Shown: one piece after another, positions 17,698 through 27,051 of the stretch
Layout of the letters: each line of letters starts with the position of its first letter
Numbering within the stretch: the stretch's first letter is position 1
NCBI GenBank assembly: GCA_963728985.1
Contig: CAVSME010000001.1
Location: forward strand, 930,001 to 994,000
Origin: DASXAI01 sp963728985
Lineage (GTDB): Bacteria > Actinomycetota > Acidimicrobiia > Acidimicrobiales > Ilumatobacteraceae
Direction: 5' to 3'
Length of the DNA: 64,000 nt
The notes under the pieces: model-generated
Told to the model about the DNA's origin: nothing
The model's database searches: none
What the model saw: only the letters and a program-made list of their open reading frames with translations
Program-made: the position numbers and the translations under genes

Positions 17698-17770
17698 CGG
17701 CGCCTCTTCGGCGCCGACTCGCTGAGCTCGTCCCACAACAGCTGCCGCTGCCGCCGCACTGCGGCGGGCA
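17698..17770 (+). repeat. Structured intergenic repeat, copy 2
   Basis: Begins right after the glutathione peroxidase stop: hairpin GGCGCC-TCTTC-GGCGCC, about 25 bases, then hairpin CCGCCGCA/TGCGGCGG (17751-17758 with 17760-17767). Same architecture as 9650-9717. Here it sits between two convergent genes and may end transcription in both directions. Confidence 0.6.
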
Positions 17771-17783
17771 CGAAGCAGGGCGA

Positions 17784-18440
17784 TCAGCGGCCGGTCATCT
17801 CGTAGAAGCGGTCCATCGGGATCGTCACGAACAGCCCGCTGGCATCGGCCACGAGGTCGCCGTCGTGGCGAGCGTCGGCGCCGATGAACAGCTTGCGTCC
17901 CTCCCGCCCGGTCACCCAGGCCCGGAACGTCAGCTCCTGCCCCATCGGCGTAGGCGCCCGGTAGTTGATCGTGAGCTGCCCCGTGAAGGCCGGCTCCTGC
18001 ACGATGCTGAGCAGGTACCCCATCACGTCGTCGAAGATGGCGGCCACGATCCCACCGTGCGAGCGGTTGGGCGCGCCCTCGAACGCCGGACCCAGCGTCA
18101 CGGTGGCCACGGCCTGCTCACCCTCCCGGTGCACCTCGATGCCCACCCCCATCGGGTTGGCCCGGCCCGACACGATGCAGTCAGGGAAGTGCTCCAGGAC
18201 GGCGCCGTCTTCGGGTGGGGCCTCGAAGTGGCTGGCGCCGTCGCGTCCGGACTCGCTCCGGAACCGGGGCGGATCGGCTTCCATCAACTCGACGAACGGC
18301 GTGATGGCGGCGCTCAGGGCGCGGAGCTGATCGTCGTCGACGTGATGACCGACGATGGCATGGCCGAGGCGTCGGAGCAGCGTGGCCGCTTCGATCCGCG
18401 CCGCGCTGACCCCGAACTCGTCCACCGTCTCGTTCGCCAT
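17784..18440 (-). CDS. PaaI-family thioesterase (hotdog fold)
   Basis: 218 residues, longer than the usual single hotdog of about 140 because of a helical N-terminal extension. The hotdog domain runs from about residue 85, with the signature NRSHGGIVAAIFDDVMGYLL (conserved HGG and Asp) and then GQLTINYRAPTPMGQELTFR. Probably hydrolyses an acyl-CoA thioester. Downstream of rsgA on the same strand, with only ten bases between. Confidence 0.85.
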   Translation of the reverse strand: MANETVDEFGVSAARIEAATLLRRLGHAIVGHHVDDDQLRALSAAITPFVELMEADPPRFRSESGRDGASHFEAPPEDGAVLEHFPDCIVSGRANPMGVGIEVHREGEQAVATVTLGPAFEGAPNRSHGGIVAAIFDDVMGYLLSIVQEPAFTGQLTINYRAPTPMGQELTFRAWVTGREGRKLFIGADARHDGDLVADASGLFVTIPMDRFYEMTGR

Positions 18441-18450
18441 CGGGCCGACG

Positions 18451-19401
18451 CTACCGACGGTGGTTCAATTCCTCTTCGAGGGCATCCAGCTCGGCCCGCA
18501 GCCGGCGGTACGCGTCGAGCCGGGCCGGGTCGACGTGGTCCCGCACGACACAACCTGGTTCGGACTCGTGCCGGCAGTTCGGGAAGCGGCACTGCAACGC
18601 CGGCTCCGAGATGTCGGCGAAGGCCCGGTCGAGCCCCTCGCCGTCGGACCACAGCCCCAGCGAGCGCAGGCCCGGTGTGTCCATCAGCAGCCCGCCGCCG
18701 GGCAAGGGGACCAGCTCGGCCGACGTGGTGGTGTGCCGGCCCTTCTGATCGGCCCGCACGTGACCGACCCGCTGGACGTCCCGGCCGACCAAGGCGTTGA
18801 CCAACGTGGACTTCCCCACACCGGACGCACCGAGGAAGGCGACCGTGCAGCCCGGCCCGGCGAGCGCAGCGACGTCGTCGACGCCCTGCCCGGTCGCCGC
18901 GCTCACAGCGAGCACGGTCACGTCGGGCGCCACCGAGCGGGCCACCGTCATCGCCCGGTCGACGTCCTTGCCGATGTCGGCCTTGGTCAGCACCACCACC
19001 GGCTCGGCCCCGCTGTCGAAGGCGAGGACCAGCTCGCGTTCCAACCGCCGGGGCGACGGCCGGGCGGTGAGGGAGTGGAGCAGGGCGGCGACATCGACGT
19101 TGGCCCCGGCCACGTGGCCCGTCGTCGCCCCCCGGGCCCCGCGACGCACGAACGCACTGCGCCGCTCGAGCACGGCGGCCACCCGATCGCCATCAGACGA
19201 GGCCACGACCCAGTCGCCGGCGGCCACGTCGGCGCCGGCCGTCCGCAGCCGCAGCTCCCCGGCGCCGGTCCACACCGTCGACCAGCCCCGATCGAGGCGC
19301 GCCACCCGGCCGACCGGTTCGGGGGAACCGAGGGCGCGCCACTGCGCCGCCCACTCGTCGTCCCACCCCCAGCCGGCCAGCCCTTCGTCCACCGTTCCCA
19401 C
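18451..19401 (-). CDS. rsgA: Ribosome small-subunit-dependent GTPase A
   Basis: About 316 residues from a GTG at 19401 (a second GTG at 19392 is possible). Circularly permuted GTPase motifs: VVLTKADIG (G4), VAFLGASGVGKSTLVNALVG (G1) and LLMDTPGLRSLGL (G3), preceded by an OB-fold domain. The C-terminal zinc finger CRFPNCRHESEPGCVV is complete. It assists 30S maturation. The frame stays open upstream through topA antisense, but no RsgA homology extends there. Confidence 0.9.
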   Translation of the reverse strand: MGTVDEGLAGWGWDDEWAAQWRALGSPEPVGRVARLDRGWSTVWTGAGELRLRTAGADVAAGDWVVASSDGDRVAAVLERRSAFVRRGARGATTGHVAGANVDVAALLHSLTARPSPRRLERELVLAFDSGAEPVVVLTKADIGKDVDRAMTVARSVAPDVTVLAVSAATGQGVDDVAALAGPGCTVAFLGASGVGKSTLVNALVGRDVQRVGHVRADQKGRHTTTSAELVPLPGGGLLMDTPGLRSLGLWSDGEGLDRAFADISEPALQCRFPNCRHESEPGCVVRDHVDPARLDAYRRLRAELDALEEELNHRR

Positions 19402-19410
19402 GGTACTGTG

Positions 19411-19425
19411 TCTGACCTGGTCAGA
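19411..19425. promoter_or_regulatory. Palindrome between divergent rsgA and topA
   Basis: TCTGACC-T-GGTCAGA is a perfect 15-base palindrome. It lies 10 bases upstream of the rsgA start and 61 upstream of topA. It may be an operator for one or both genes. Confidence 0.35.
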
Positions 19426-19485
19426 GGCGGTCGCTCGGTGCTGCGCCTTGACAATGATGATGGCGGCGCTCTTTCCTAGCGCCCG

Positions 19486-22129
19486 ATGGCCCGACCGCTC
19501 GTCATCGTCGAATCGCCGGCGAAAGCCAAGACCATCGCCCGCTTCCTGGGCGACGACTTCGACGTGCGCGCCTCGGTGGGCCACGTCGCTGACCTGCCCT
19601 CGAAGGGCCTGGCGGTCGACGTCGACAACGGCTTCAAGCCCACGTACGAGCTCACGACGCGCGGCCGGGACGTGGTGAAGGACCTCCGGGCCGCCCTCAA
19701 GGACGCCAGCGAGCTGTACCTCGCCACCGACGAGGATCGCGAGGGGGAGGCCATCTCGTGGCACCTCCTCGAGCACCTCAAGCCCCGGGTGCCGGTGAAG
19801 CGGATGGTGTTCCACGAGATCACCCGGTCCGCCATCGAGGAAGCAGTCGCCAACCCGAGGGGCATCGACTACGGGCTCGTCGACGCCGCCGAGACGAGGC
19901 GGGTCCTCGACCGGCTCTACGGGTACGAGGTATCGCCGGTGCTGTGGCGGCGCATCAACCGCGGGCTGTCGGCGGGCCGGGTCCAGAGCCCGATGATCCG
20001 CCTCATCGTCCAGCGAGAGCGCGAGCGCATGGCGTTCGTGTCGGCCGGCTACTGGGACATCGACGCCACGTTCGCCACGTCGCCCTCGTTCACGGCCACC
20101 CTCGTGGCGCTCGATGGCCGGCGGGTAGCCACCGGGCGGGACTTCGGGCCCGATGGCCGGACCACCGGCGACGTCGTGGTGCTCGACGAACCCGGCGCCC
20201 GATCGCTGGCCGGCGGGTTGCAGCAATCGACCTTCACGGTGCGCAGCGTCGAGGAGAAGGACTACAAGAGCGGGCCGAAGGCGCCGTTCATGACGTCCAC
20301 GCTCCAGCAGGAGGGCGGCCGCAAGCTGCGGCTCTCGTCGCAGCAGGTGATGCGCGTAGCCCAAGACCTCTACGAGCGGGGCTTCATCACCTACATGCGG
20401 ACCGACTCGACCGCGCTGTCGGACACCGCCATCACGGCGGCCCGCTCCCAGGTGACATCGCTGTTCGGCAACGAGTACCTCTCGCCGAGTGCCCGCCGGT
20501 GGGAGGGGAAGGTCAAGAACGCGCAGGAAGCGCACGAGGCCATCCGGCCCGCCGGCGACACGTTCCGCACCCCGGGCGAGGTGCGTGGTGAGCTCAACAA
20601 CTTGGAGCACCGGCTCTACGAGCTGATCTGGATGCGCACGCTCGCCTCCCAGATGGCCGATGCCCGAGGCAAGACGGTGAGCGTGCGGGTCGGGGCTCGT
20701 GCCGCCGACGGCCGGGACGCCGAGTTCGGTGCCGCCGGCACCACGATCACGTTCCCGGGCTACCGGCGCGGCGTACGTGGAAGGCACCGACGAGGGCGAC
20801 GCGCCCACCGGCGACGACGAGCGCATCCTCCCCGACCTCACCGTCGGCGACGTGGTGCCCCTCGACGAGCTGGAGCCGAACGGTCACGCCACCTCGCCGC
20901 CGGCGCGCTACACCGAGGCCTCGCTCGTGAAGCGCCTCGAGGAGCTCGGCATCGGCCGGCCGTCCACGTGGGCCTACATCATCCAGACCATCCTCGATCG
21001 GGGTTATGTCTGGAAGAAGGGTCAGGCGCTGGTGCCGACGTGGACGGCGTTCGCCGTCGTGAACCTGATGGAGCGTCACTTCGACAACCTCGTCGACTAC
21101 GCCTTCACCGCCCGCCTGGAGGACGACCTCGATGCCATCGCCCGCAACGAGGTGCGCAAGGAGGCGTGGCTGCAGAGCTTCTACTTCGGCGACGACGCCT
21201 TGCCGGGGCTCAAGCGTCTGGTCGAGGAGAACCTCGACGAGATCGACGCCGCCGAGATCAACACGTTCCCGCTCGGACTCGACAGTGATGGCAACGAGAT
21301 CGTGGTGAAGCCCGGTCGCTACGGCCCGTACGTGAAGCGGGGCGAGGACACCGCCAGCGTCCCCGACGACCTCGCCCCCGACGAGCTCACCATCGACCGC
21401 GCCGTCGAGCTGCTGGCGGCGCCCAAGGGCGACGTGCCCATCGGCGTGCTCGACGATCTGCCGGTGTACGTGAAGAACGGCCGCTACGGCCCGTACGTCC
21501 AGTGGGGCGACGCCGACGCACCGCCGCCGGGTGAGACGAAGCCGAAGATGGCGTCGTTGCTGTCGTCACAGTCACCGGAGCTGCTGTCGCTCGACGACGC
21601 CGTCCGCCTGCTGTCCCTGCCGCGCGTCGTCGGCGTCGACCCGGCCGACAGCCAGGAAGTGGTCGCCGCCAACGGCCGCTACGGGCCCTATGTGCAGAAG
21701 GGCAAGGAGTCCCGCTCGCTCGCCAGTGAGAGCCAGCTCTTCACCGTCACGATCGACGAGGCGCTCACGCTGCTGGCGCAACCGCGCCAGTTCCGGGGCC
21801 GCGGCCAGCCGAAGCCGCCGCTGCGGGAGTTCGGCCCCGACCCGGTGAGCGGCCGCCCCGTCGTGGCCAAGGACGGGCGCTTCGGCGTGTACGTCACCGA
21901 TGGCGAGACCAACGCGTCGATCGGCCGGGGTGACCGGCTCGAGCTGATGGCGCCCGAGCGGGCGTACGAGCTGCTCGCCATCCGCCGGGAGCAGGTGGGT
22001 GACAAGCCGGCCAAGCGCGGTGCCAAGAAGGCGGCGGCCAAGGCCGGTGGCGCGAAGCGCGCCGCGGGCAAGAAGGCGCCGGCGAAGAAGACGGCGGCCA
22101 AGAAGTCCGCTCCCCGCAAGCGTTCGTGA
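19486..22129 (+). CDS. topA: DNA topoisomerase I (one apparent frameshift near 20768)
   Basis: The N-terminal Toprim domain (VIVESPAKAKTIARFLG and YLATDEDREGEAISWHL), the active site Tyr in GFITYMRTDSTALSD and the central domain are in one frame to about 20765. The rest (AYVEGTDEGDAPTGDDERIL, LGIGRPSTWAYIIQTIL, several GRYGPYV repeats and a Lys/Ala-rich tail) continues one base further on. Deleting one base in CGGCGCGGCG restores FPGYRRAYVEG. As topA is essential and otherwise perfect, this is probably a sequence error. The final domain lacks zinc cysteines, as in actinobacterial TopA. tmk overlaps its stop. Confidence 0.92.
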
Positions 22130-22725
22130 CCGGGCGCTACATCGCTCTCGAGGGTGGCGACGCCTGCGGGAAGTCGACGCAGACGGCGCGGCTGGCCGCC
22201 GCGCTCGACGCGCTGGTCACGCGCGAGCCTGGTGGCACCCGCGTCGGCGGCATCATCCGCGGCATCGTCCTCGATCCGGCCCATGGCGAACTGACCGACC
22301 GGGCCGAGGCGCTGCTCTACGCCGCCGACCGAGCCCAGCACGCCGCCGAGGTGGTCCGGCCGGCACTCGCCAGCGGACGCCACGTGGTCAGCGACCGTTC
22401 GGCGTGGTCGTCGGTCGCGTACCAGGGCTACGGCCGCGGCATGGGGGCCGACGAGGTGCGCCGCCTCTCGGACTGGGCCCTCGAAGGTTGCTGGCCCGAT
22501 CTCGTCGTCTTGCTCGACATCGACCCCGCCGTGGCGGCGCGCCGCCGCCTGCGCGACCCGGACCGGCTCGAGCAGGTCGACCGTGCGTTCAGCGAGCGCG
22601 TGCGGAGCGGCTACCTCGAACTGGCAGCCGGCGGCCCAGAATGGGTCGTGGTCGACGCCAGCTTGGACGAGGACACCGTGGCCGGCCGCGTGCGGGCGGC
22701 GGTCGCCGAACGGCTCGGGCCGTGA
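22126..22725 (+). CDS. tmk: Thymidylate kinase
   Basis: 199 residues. P-loop ALEGGDACGKSTQTARLA, the DRX motif VVSDRSAWSSVAYQG, and the thymidine-binding segment LVTREPGGTRVG identify dTMP kinase, which makes dTDP for DNA synthesis. GTG start overlapping the topA stop by four bases, and its own stop overlaps holB by four. The topA-tmk-holB order is common in actinobacteria. Confidence 0.95.
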   Translation: MTGRYIALEGGDACGKSTQTARLAAALDALVTREPGGTRVGGIIRGIVLDPAHGELTDRAEALLYAADRAQHAAEVVRPALASGRHVVSDRSAWSSVAYQGYGRGMGADEVRRLSDWALEGCWPDLVVLLDIDPAVAARRRLRDPDRLEQVDRAFSERVRSGYLELAAGGPEWVVVDASLDEDTVAGRVRAAVAERLGP

Positions 22726-23774
22726 TCGCCGTGGACCTGTTCGACGCGGTCATCGGCCAGGATCAGGCCGTCGCCAAGTTGCGCGACGCCGTTCCCGCCC
22801 CGGTCCACGCTTACCTGCTGGCCGGGCCGGCGGGGAGCGGCAAGCGGGAGGCCGCTCGGGCCTTTGCCGCCGCGCTGCTGTGTCCACACGGCGGCGACGG
22901 CACGTGCCGCGACTGCCGCCTCGCGCTCGCCGGTGAGCACCCCGACGTTCGCGAGTTCGAACGGACGGCGGCCGCCATCACCATCGATCAGGCACGCGAC
23001 ATCACGACGCTGGCGTCGCGCACGCCGGTCGAGGGCGCCCGCAAGGTCCTGATCCTCCACGAGTTCCACCTGCTGCGCGACGATGCCGCCGCCGCGCTCC
23101 TGAAGACCATCGAGGAGCCGCCGGCGTCGACCGTGTTCGTGATCCTGGCCGACGACCTGCCGCCCGAGCTGATCACGATCGCCTCGCGCTGCGTGCGCAT
23201 CGACTTCCGGCCCGTTCCTCACGATCTGGTGGTGGCGGCGCTCGTCGCCGACGGGACCGATCCCGACGCTGCCACGCTCGTGGCCGACGCCGCCGCCGGC
23301 GACCTCGACCGCGCGCGGCTCCTCGCCACCGACCCCAGCCTGGCGGCGCGGCGGGAAGCGTTCCACCGGCTGCCGACGCGCCTCGACGGCCACGGCGCCA
23401 CGGTGATGGCCGCCACCGACGAGGTGCTGGGCCTCATCGATGGCGCCGCCGAGCCGCTCAAGCAGCGCCAGGCCGCTGAGGTCGCCGAGCTCGACCGCCG
23501 CGCCGCCCAGTTCGGTGAGCGACGGGGCGACCGCAAGGAGGTCGAGGACCGTCACAAGCGGGAGCTGCGACGCCATCGCACCGACGAGCTGAAGTCGGGC
23601 CTCGTGTCCCTGGCGGCGGCGTACCGGGACCGCCTCGCCGATGACACCCTCCCCGACCCGGCCGGCGGCATCGCCGCCGTGCGCCTGGTCCACCAGGCCA
23701 TCGAGGCCCTCGACCTCAACGCCAACGAGCGGCTGCTGCTCGAGTCCCTCCTCCTGCGCCTGCCACCGATCTAG
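22722..23774 (+). CDS. holB: DNA polymerase III delta' subunit
   Basis: 350 residues from a GTG coupled to the tmk stop. AAA+ clamp-loader features: VIGQDQAVAKLRDAV, Walker A LLAGPAGSGKREAARAFA, the Cys motif CPHGGDGTCRDCRLAL of the zinc site, and LLKTIEEPPASTVFVILADD. It is part of the clamp loader that puts the sliding clamp on DNA. The C-terminal domain has a basic insert (KEVEDRHKRELRRHRTDEL). Last protein gene before tRNA-Thr. Confidence 0.92.
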   Translation: MIAVDLFDAVIGQDQAVAKLRDAVPAPVHAYLLAGPAGSGKREAARAFAAALLCPHGGDGTCRDCRLALAGEHPDVREFERTAAAITIDQARDITTLASRTPVEGARKVLILHEFHLLRDDAAAALLKTIEEPPASTVFVILADDLPPELITIASRCVRIDFRPVPHDLVVAALVADGTDPDAATLVADAAAGDLDRARLLATDPSLAARREAFHRLPTRLDGHGATVMAATDEVLGLIDGAAEPLKQRQAAEVAELDRRAAQFGERRGDRKEVEDRHKRELRRHRTDELKSGLVSLAAAYRDRLADDTLPDPAGGIAAVRLVHQAIEALDLNANERLLLESLLLRLPPI

Positions 23775-23820
23775 CGAGGCGGGCGCGGCGGGGGCTCCGC
23801 TAGCATCGCCGGGCTGTTTC

Positions 23821-23893
23821 GCCCAGATAGCTCAGTCGGCAGAGCAACGCACTCGTAATGCGTAGGTCGAGAGTTCGATTCTCTCTCTGGGCT
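23821..23893 (+). tRNA. tRNA-Thr (anticodon CGT)
   Basis: 73-base cloverleaf: acceptor GCCCAGA pairs with TCTGGGC, the D-loop has AGCTCAGTCGGCAGAGC, the anticodon stem CGCA/TGCG holds loop CTCGTAA with CGT, and the T-arm is GAGAGTTCGATTCTCTC. Its 3' 44 bases recur at 39700 and, with slight change, at 62513: it is the insertion site of two tandem elements. Confidence 0.95.
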
Positions 23894-23894
23894 C
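23851..23894 (+). repeat. attL: tRNA-Thr 3' half
   Basis: Left copy of the 44-base attachment repeat, inside the functional tRNA. Two direct ATCCAAGA motifs at 23954 and 23965 lie just downstream and look like arm-type integrase sites. The same pair occurs near the next copy (39575 and 39587). Confidence 0.85.
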
Positions 23895-23995
23895 CGCGAA
23901 GTGCCAGCTCAGAGGCCATAAAGGCCGAGCCAACGAAGCCGGCCGGGACGGCCATCCAAGATCGATCCAAGATTTTCTTGTAGCCTGCCGCGGCC

Positions 23996-25154
23996 GTGAG
24001 GGGCTCGATGCGGGAACGGCGGCCGGGGGTCTGGGAACTGGTCGTGCAACTGCCGCGCGACGCGACGACGGCTCGCGCGCCGCAGCTCAGCCGCACCGTT
24101 CGAGGCACCAAGCGGGAGGCCCAGCGAGCACTGGCCGCGCTCGTGGCCGAGGTGTCGGCCGGGAAGGTTTCGGCCTCCAACGCGACGCTGAGCGAGCTGC
24201 TGGCGCGCTGGCTCGAGGTGGTCGACGACCAGCTGTCACCCACAACGGTTCGCGAGTACCGGCGCCTGGTCCGGACGATGCTCGACCCCGACCTCGGCAA
24301 GCTGTCATTGCGCAAGGTCACGACCCAGCGGCTCGACGCCTATTACGCCAGCTTGGTGCGCGAGCGGGAGCTCTCGCCGGCGTCGATCCGTCACCTCCAC
24401 GCGGTGCTCCGGGGCGCGCTCGGCCAGGGAGTGAAGTGGGGATGGATCCCGGCCAACCCGGCTGCTGCCGCGTCGCCGCCGAAACTTCGTCACCGCGAGA
24501 TCACGCCGCCGGCCATCTCCGACACCCGAGCACTGCTCGCTGGCCGCCGATGAGCACGACCCGGAGTTCGGCGCACTGCTGCGCGTCGTCGCGGCAACAG
24601 GGGCGCGCCGCGGCGAGGCTTGCGGGCTTCGATGGTCAGGCATCGACTTCGACGCCGGCACCGTCCTCATCCGCCGCTCGATCGCGTCGGTCGCCGGCGG
24701 GACCATCGAGAAGGACACCAAGACGCACGCCGCCCGACGCATCGCTGTCGACGCCGAGACGCTCGCGGTGCTGATGCGTCAGAGAGAACGGATACAAGCG
24801 CGGGCGGCGGCGTGTCGGCTCCCGTTCAATGCCGACGGTTTCGTGTTCACGCAAACGGCCGATGGCTCGCAGCCACTGCACCCCGACACGATCACGAACG
24901 GCTTCCGTCGGCTGTGCGATCGCGTCGGCATCGAAGGTGTGCGGCTGCACGACTTGCGCCATCTGCACGCCACCCAACTCCTGGCCGCGGGCGTCCCGGT
25001 GCGTACCGTAAGCGGCCGCCTCGGCCACGCCAACGCGTCGACCACGTTGAACGTATATGCCCATTTCCTCGAGGCGAGCGACCGAGAGGCGGCCAACGTC
25101 ATCGGAGGCCTGTTGGAGCCCCTCAGCTCGCCATCCGGCGCCACTGAATCGTGA
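23996..25154 (+). pseudogene. Tyrosine integrase of element A, one frameshift
   Basis: Two frames join near 24545. The first gives the arm- and core-binding part (RERRPGVWELVVQLPRDATT, then SPTTVREYRRLVRTMLDPDL). The second gives the catalytic part: LRVVAATGARRGEACGLRWS (catalytic Arg), LHDLRHLHATQLLAAG (His-x-x-Arg) and LGHANASTTLNVYAHFLEAS (Tyr). Removing one G from CGCTGGCCGCC restores LLAAADEHDPEFGALL. All catalytic residues are present, so the gene may be intact if the extra base is an error. It lies 100 bases from tRNA-Thr. Confidence 0.9.
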
Positions 25155-25257
25155 CCCCGCCGGTGGGAAACGGGCCGATCCCGCGGGGATCACCGAGAAC
25201 GATGTGGGCGTGGCAAGTCGATGACGTAGATCGTCGTGGGCGCTCTACGCTGAAGGC

Positions 25258-25497
25258 ATGGCCATGACAGTTGCTGAGCTTGCCGAACGACTGAAGGTCG
25301 AGGCGGCTCGGCGCGGGATCACGCCTGAGGAACTCCTGGAGGAGCTGACGGCTCGGCTCCCGACGCCGGAGCCTTTGCCGGACACGGGCGGAACGGCCAA
25401 GCGTCATCTCGCGTTCGCCGGCATCGGAGCGTCCACCTCGGGCCGATCGGCCCGGGACGCTGACGCCATGCTGGCCGAGGGTTTCGGCCGCTCCTGA
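25258..25497 (+). CDS. VapB-like antitoxin
   Basis: 79 residues, beginning MAMTVAELAERLKVEAARRG with a ribbon or helical DNA-binding N-terminus, followed by an extended C-terminal tail that would wrap the toxin. It is directly followed, two bases after its stop, by a PIN-domain toxin, the standard order of VapBC modules. Such pairs help to stabilise integrated elements. Confidence 0.75.
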   Translation: MAMTVAELAERLKVEAARRGITPEELLEELTARLPTPEPLPDTGGTAKRHLAFAGIGASTSGRSARDADAMLAEGFGRS

Positions 25498-25499
25498 GC

Positions 25500-25920
25500 G
25501 TGCTCATCGTCGACACCGGCGTTCTCGTCGCCACCGCCGATCGCAGCGACGCGGACCACGGCGCGTGCCGCTCGCTGCTCGAAGAGGACGATGGACCGCT
25601 CGTGACGACCGGTCTGGTCGTCGCCGAGGCGGCGTACCTCATCGATCGTCAGGTCGGGCCGGACGGCGAGGTCGCGTTGTATACGTCGATCATCGACGGC
25701 GCGCTCATCGTCGAGTCACTCGTGGCGGGCGACTGGCTATCGTGTTCGCGAACTCGTTGACCGGTACCGGGATCTGGGACTCGGCGGCACCGACGCCAGC
25801 CTCATCGCAGTGGCGGAGCGCCTGAAAGCGGACCGTGTCGCAACATTGGATCGCCGGCATTTCAGCGTCGTCCGTCCCGACCACATCGCCAGCTTCGAGC
25901 TCCTGCCGCTCGCTACGTGA
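25500..25920 (+). pseudogene. VapC-like PIN-domain toxin, frameshifted
   Basis: The N-terminal part VLIVDTGVLVATADRSDADH has the first PIN acidic residue, and LVVAEAAYLIDRQVG carries the conserved Glu. After about 25735 the homology continues one base out of frame: VRELVDRYRDLGLGGTDASL has the third acidic site and RVATLDRRHFSVVRP the last. The frame change adds one base. The predicted product would be an RNase of the VapC type; as written it is truncated to 86 residues. Confidence 0.8.
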
Positions 25921-26298
25921 CCCGGCGGATGGAGCACGTGGTCGGCGCGCTTTGCGGCTCCCCAGGACGCCCAAGCGCAACACCCGGCGACCCACCGTCC
26001 GGAGGGCCCACCGGGTGCACTTCCCGCTCCTACTGGAACGGGCATCCACCATCATCGGGTGGGCTGGCCCGACGTGCAAGCCTTGCGTAGGTCAACGCGC
26101 ACCCGGCGACCAGGCCGAGTGCTCACGGTCCGTGGTTGAGCAGGCCGGAGTACTTGTGAATCTGGTCACCACGGTTGTGACCGCTGGTGACCGCCGGTGT
26201 TCGCCCGTATTCGTTCGTGACCGTTCGTCCACCACCTTGCGTGACCAGGCAGTTTCGCCCCGTTGCCGGAGGGCTGACGCGGGTGTAACTACGTCGGT
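25921..26298. promoter_or_regulatory. Regulatory or origin-like stretch with GTGACC repeats
   Basis: 378 bases without a convincing gene. Between 26164 and 26246 there are four direct GTGACC motifs (26177, 26187, 26217, 26241) and one inverted GGTCACC (26164). They lie just upstream of the excisionase-like gene and two genes before the relaxase. Possible operator array, iterons, or part of an origin of transfer. The first 200 bases show nothing recognisable. Confidence 0.4.
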
Positions 26299-26566
26299 GT
26301 GACAACGTTCGAACGGCCTGAAGCGATCAGTGGCCCGCGAGCCTTGATGACGGTCACTGAGGCTGCCGCCGAGTTGCGGATTGGCCGATCGAAGGCATAC
26401 GAGCTGGCTCGTCTGTATCTGGCCACAGGCGGTCGGGACGGGCTTGCCCGTCATCCGCGTGGGCGCCGCATCCCTGCGCGTTCCGCGCTGGGCGCTGCTC
26501 GTGCTCATTCACACCGGCCGCGTGGTTTCCCTCACCGAAACCGTCGTCGACGGCGATCCCGAGTGA
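26299..26566 (+). pseudogene. Excisionase/MerR-type HTH protein, frameshifted
   Basis: First frame: LMTVTEAAAELRIGRSKAYE, the helix-turn-helix of excisionase-family proteins, followed by LARLYLATGGRDGL. The rest, LPVIRVGAASLRVPRWALLV then LIHTGRVVSL, is one base further on. Together they make the standard compact AlpA/Xis-like fold with its wing. Likely the directionality factor or a regulator of the element. The last base pair of codons overlaps the next gene (GTGA). Confidence 0.75.
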
Positions 26567-26985
26567 CCGGTTCGCCTCCGACGTTCGTGGTCGGTCCGAC
26601 CGGCAAGACGCTGCGTCGCCGGCTCGGTCCGACCGCATGGGTCGTGTTGGAGGCCGCAGTCGCGCTCGCGCATGACGTCGACGGCGATTTGGTGGTCGAC
26701 GCGTCGGCGCGTTCGCTGGCGTCGGAGGTGGGGCTGTCCAAGAACACAGTGGCGCGTGCGCTGAGCACGTTGCGCGAGTCGGGCTTCGTGACGTTCACGC
26801 AGACCCGCGCCGGCGACGGTGTCTTCGGCCCTGGCCGCTATGTGATCGCGCTTCCCCCAGACGTCTTCACCGTCGCCGCGCCGACGAAGGGCTTCGCCGC
26901 TCGCGTCACGCCCCACCAACCGCGTCACGCGTTCCTCGGTCGAGCAGCTCGCGCTCCTCCCGAACTGAAGGACCCCGCTCGATGA
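26563..26985 (+). CDS. Winged-helix DNA-binding protein of the element
   Basis: About 140 residues from a GTG that overlaps the upstream stop. A clear HTH is present: SLASEVGLSKNTVARALSTL followed by a wing, RESGFVTFTQTRAGDGVFGP. The family is the small regulatory or replication-associated HTH protein found before MobF relaxases in actinobacterial elements. The last 20 codons may be shifted, since another frame ends more naturally in SSVEQLALLPN at about 26967. Confidence 0.7.
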   Translation: MTGSPPTFVVGPTGKTLRRRLGPTAWVVLEAAVALAHDVDGDLVVDASARSLASEVGLSKNTVARALSTLRESGFVTFTQTRAGDGVFGPGRYVIALPPDVFTVAAPTKGFAARVTPHQPRHAFLGRAARAPPELKDPAR

Positions 26986-27051
26986 CCAGTCCTGTCAGAA
27001 CAATCACGATCTGCAGCAGACAAGTGCTCCCGTCGGCGGCGGTGATCGCTG

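Noticed and set aside
19402..20841. A much longer rsgA protein extending antisense to topA
   Set aside because: The open frame is a high-GC shadow; RsgA homology ends near 19401 and topA has strong coding evidence on the other strand.
20699..22129. Programmed frameshifting in topA, or two separate genes
   Set aside because: No slippery site is evident, and a single-base excess restores the normal protein; error is more likely.
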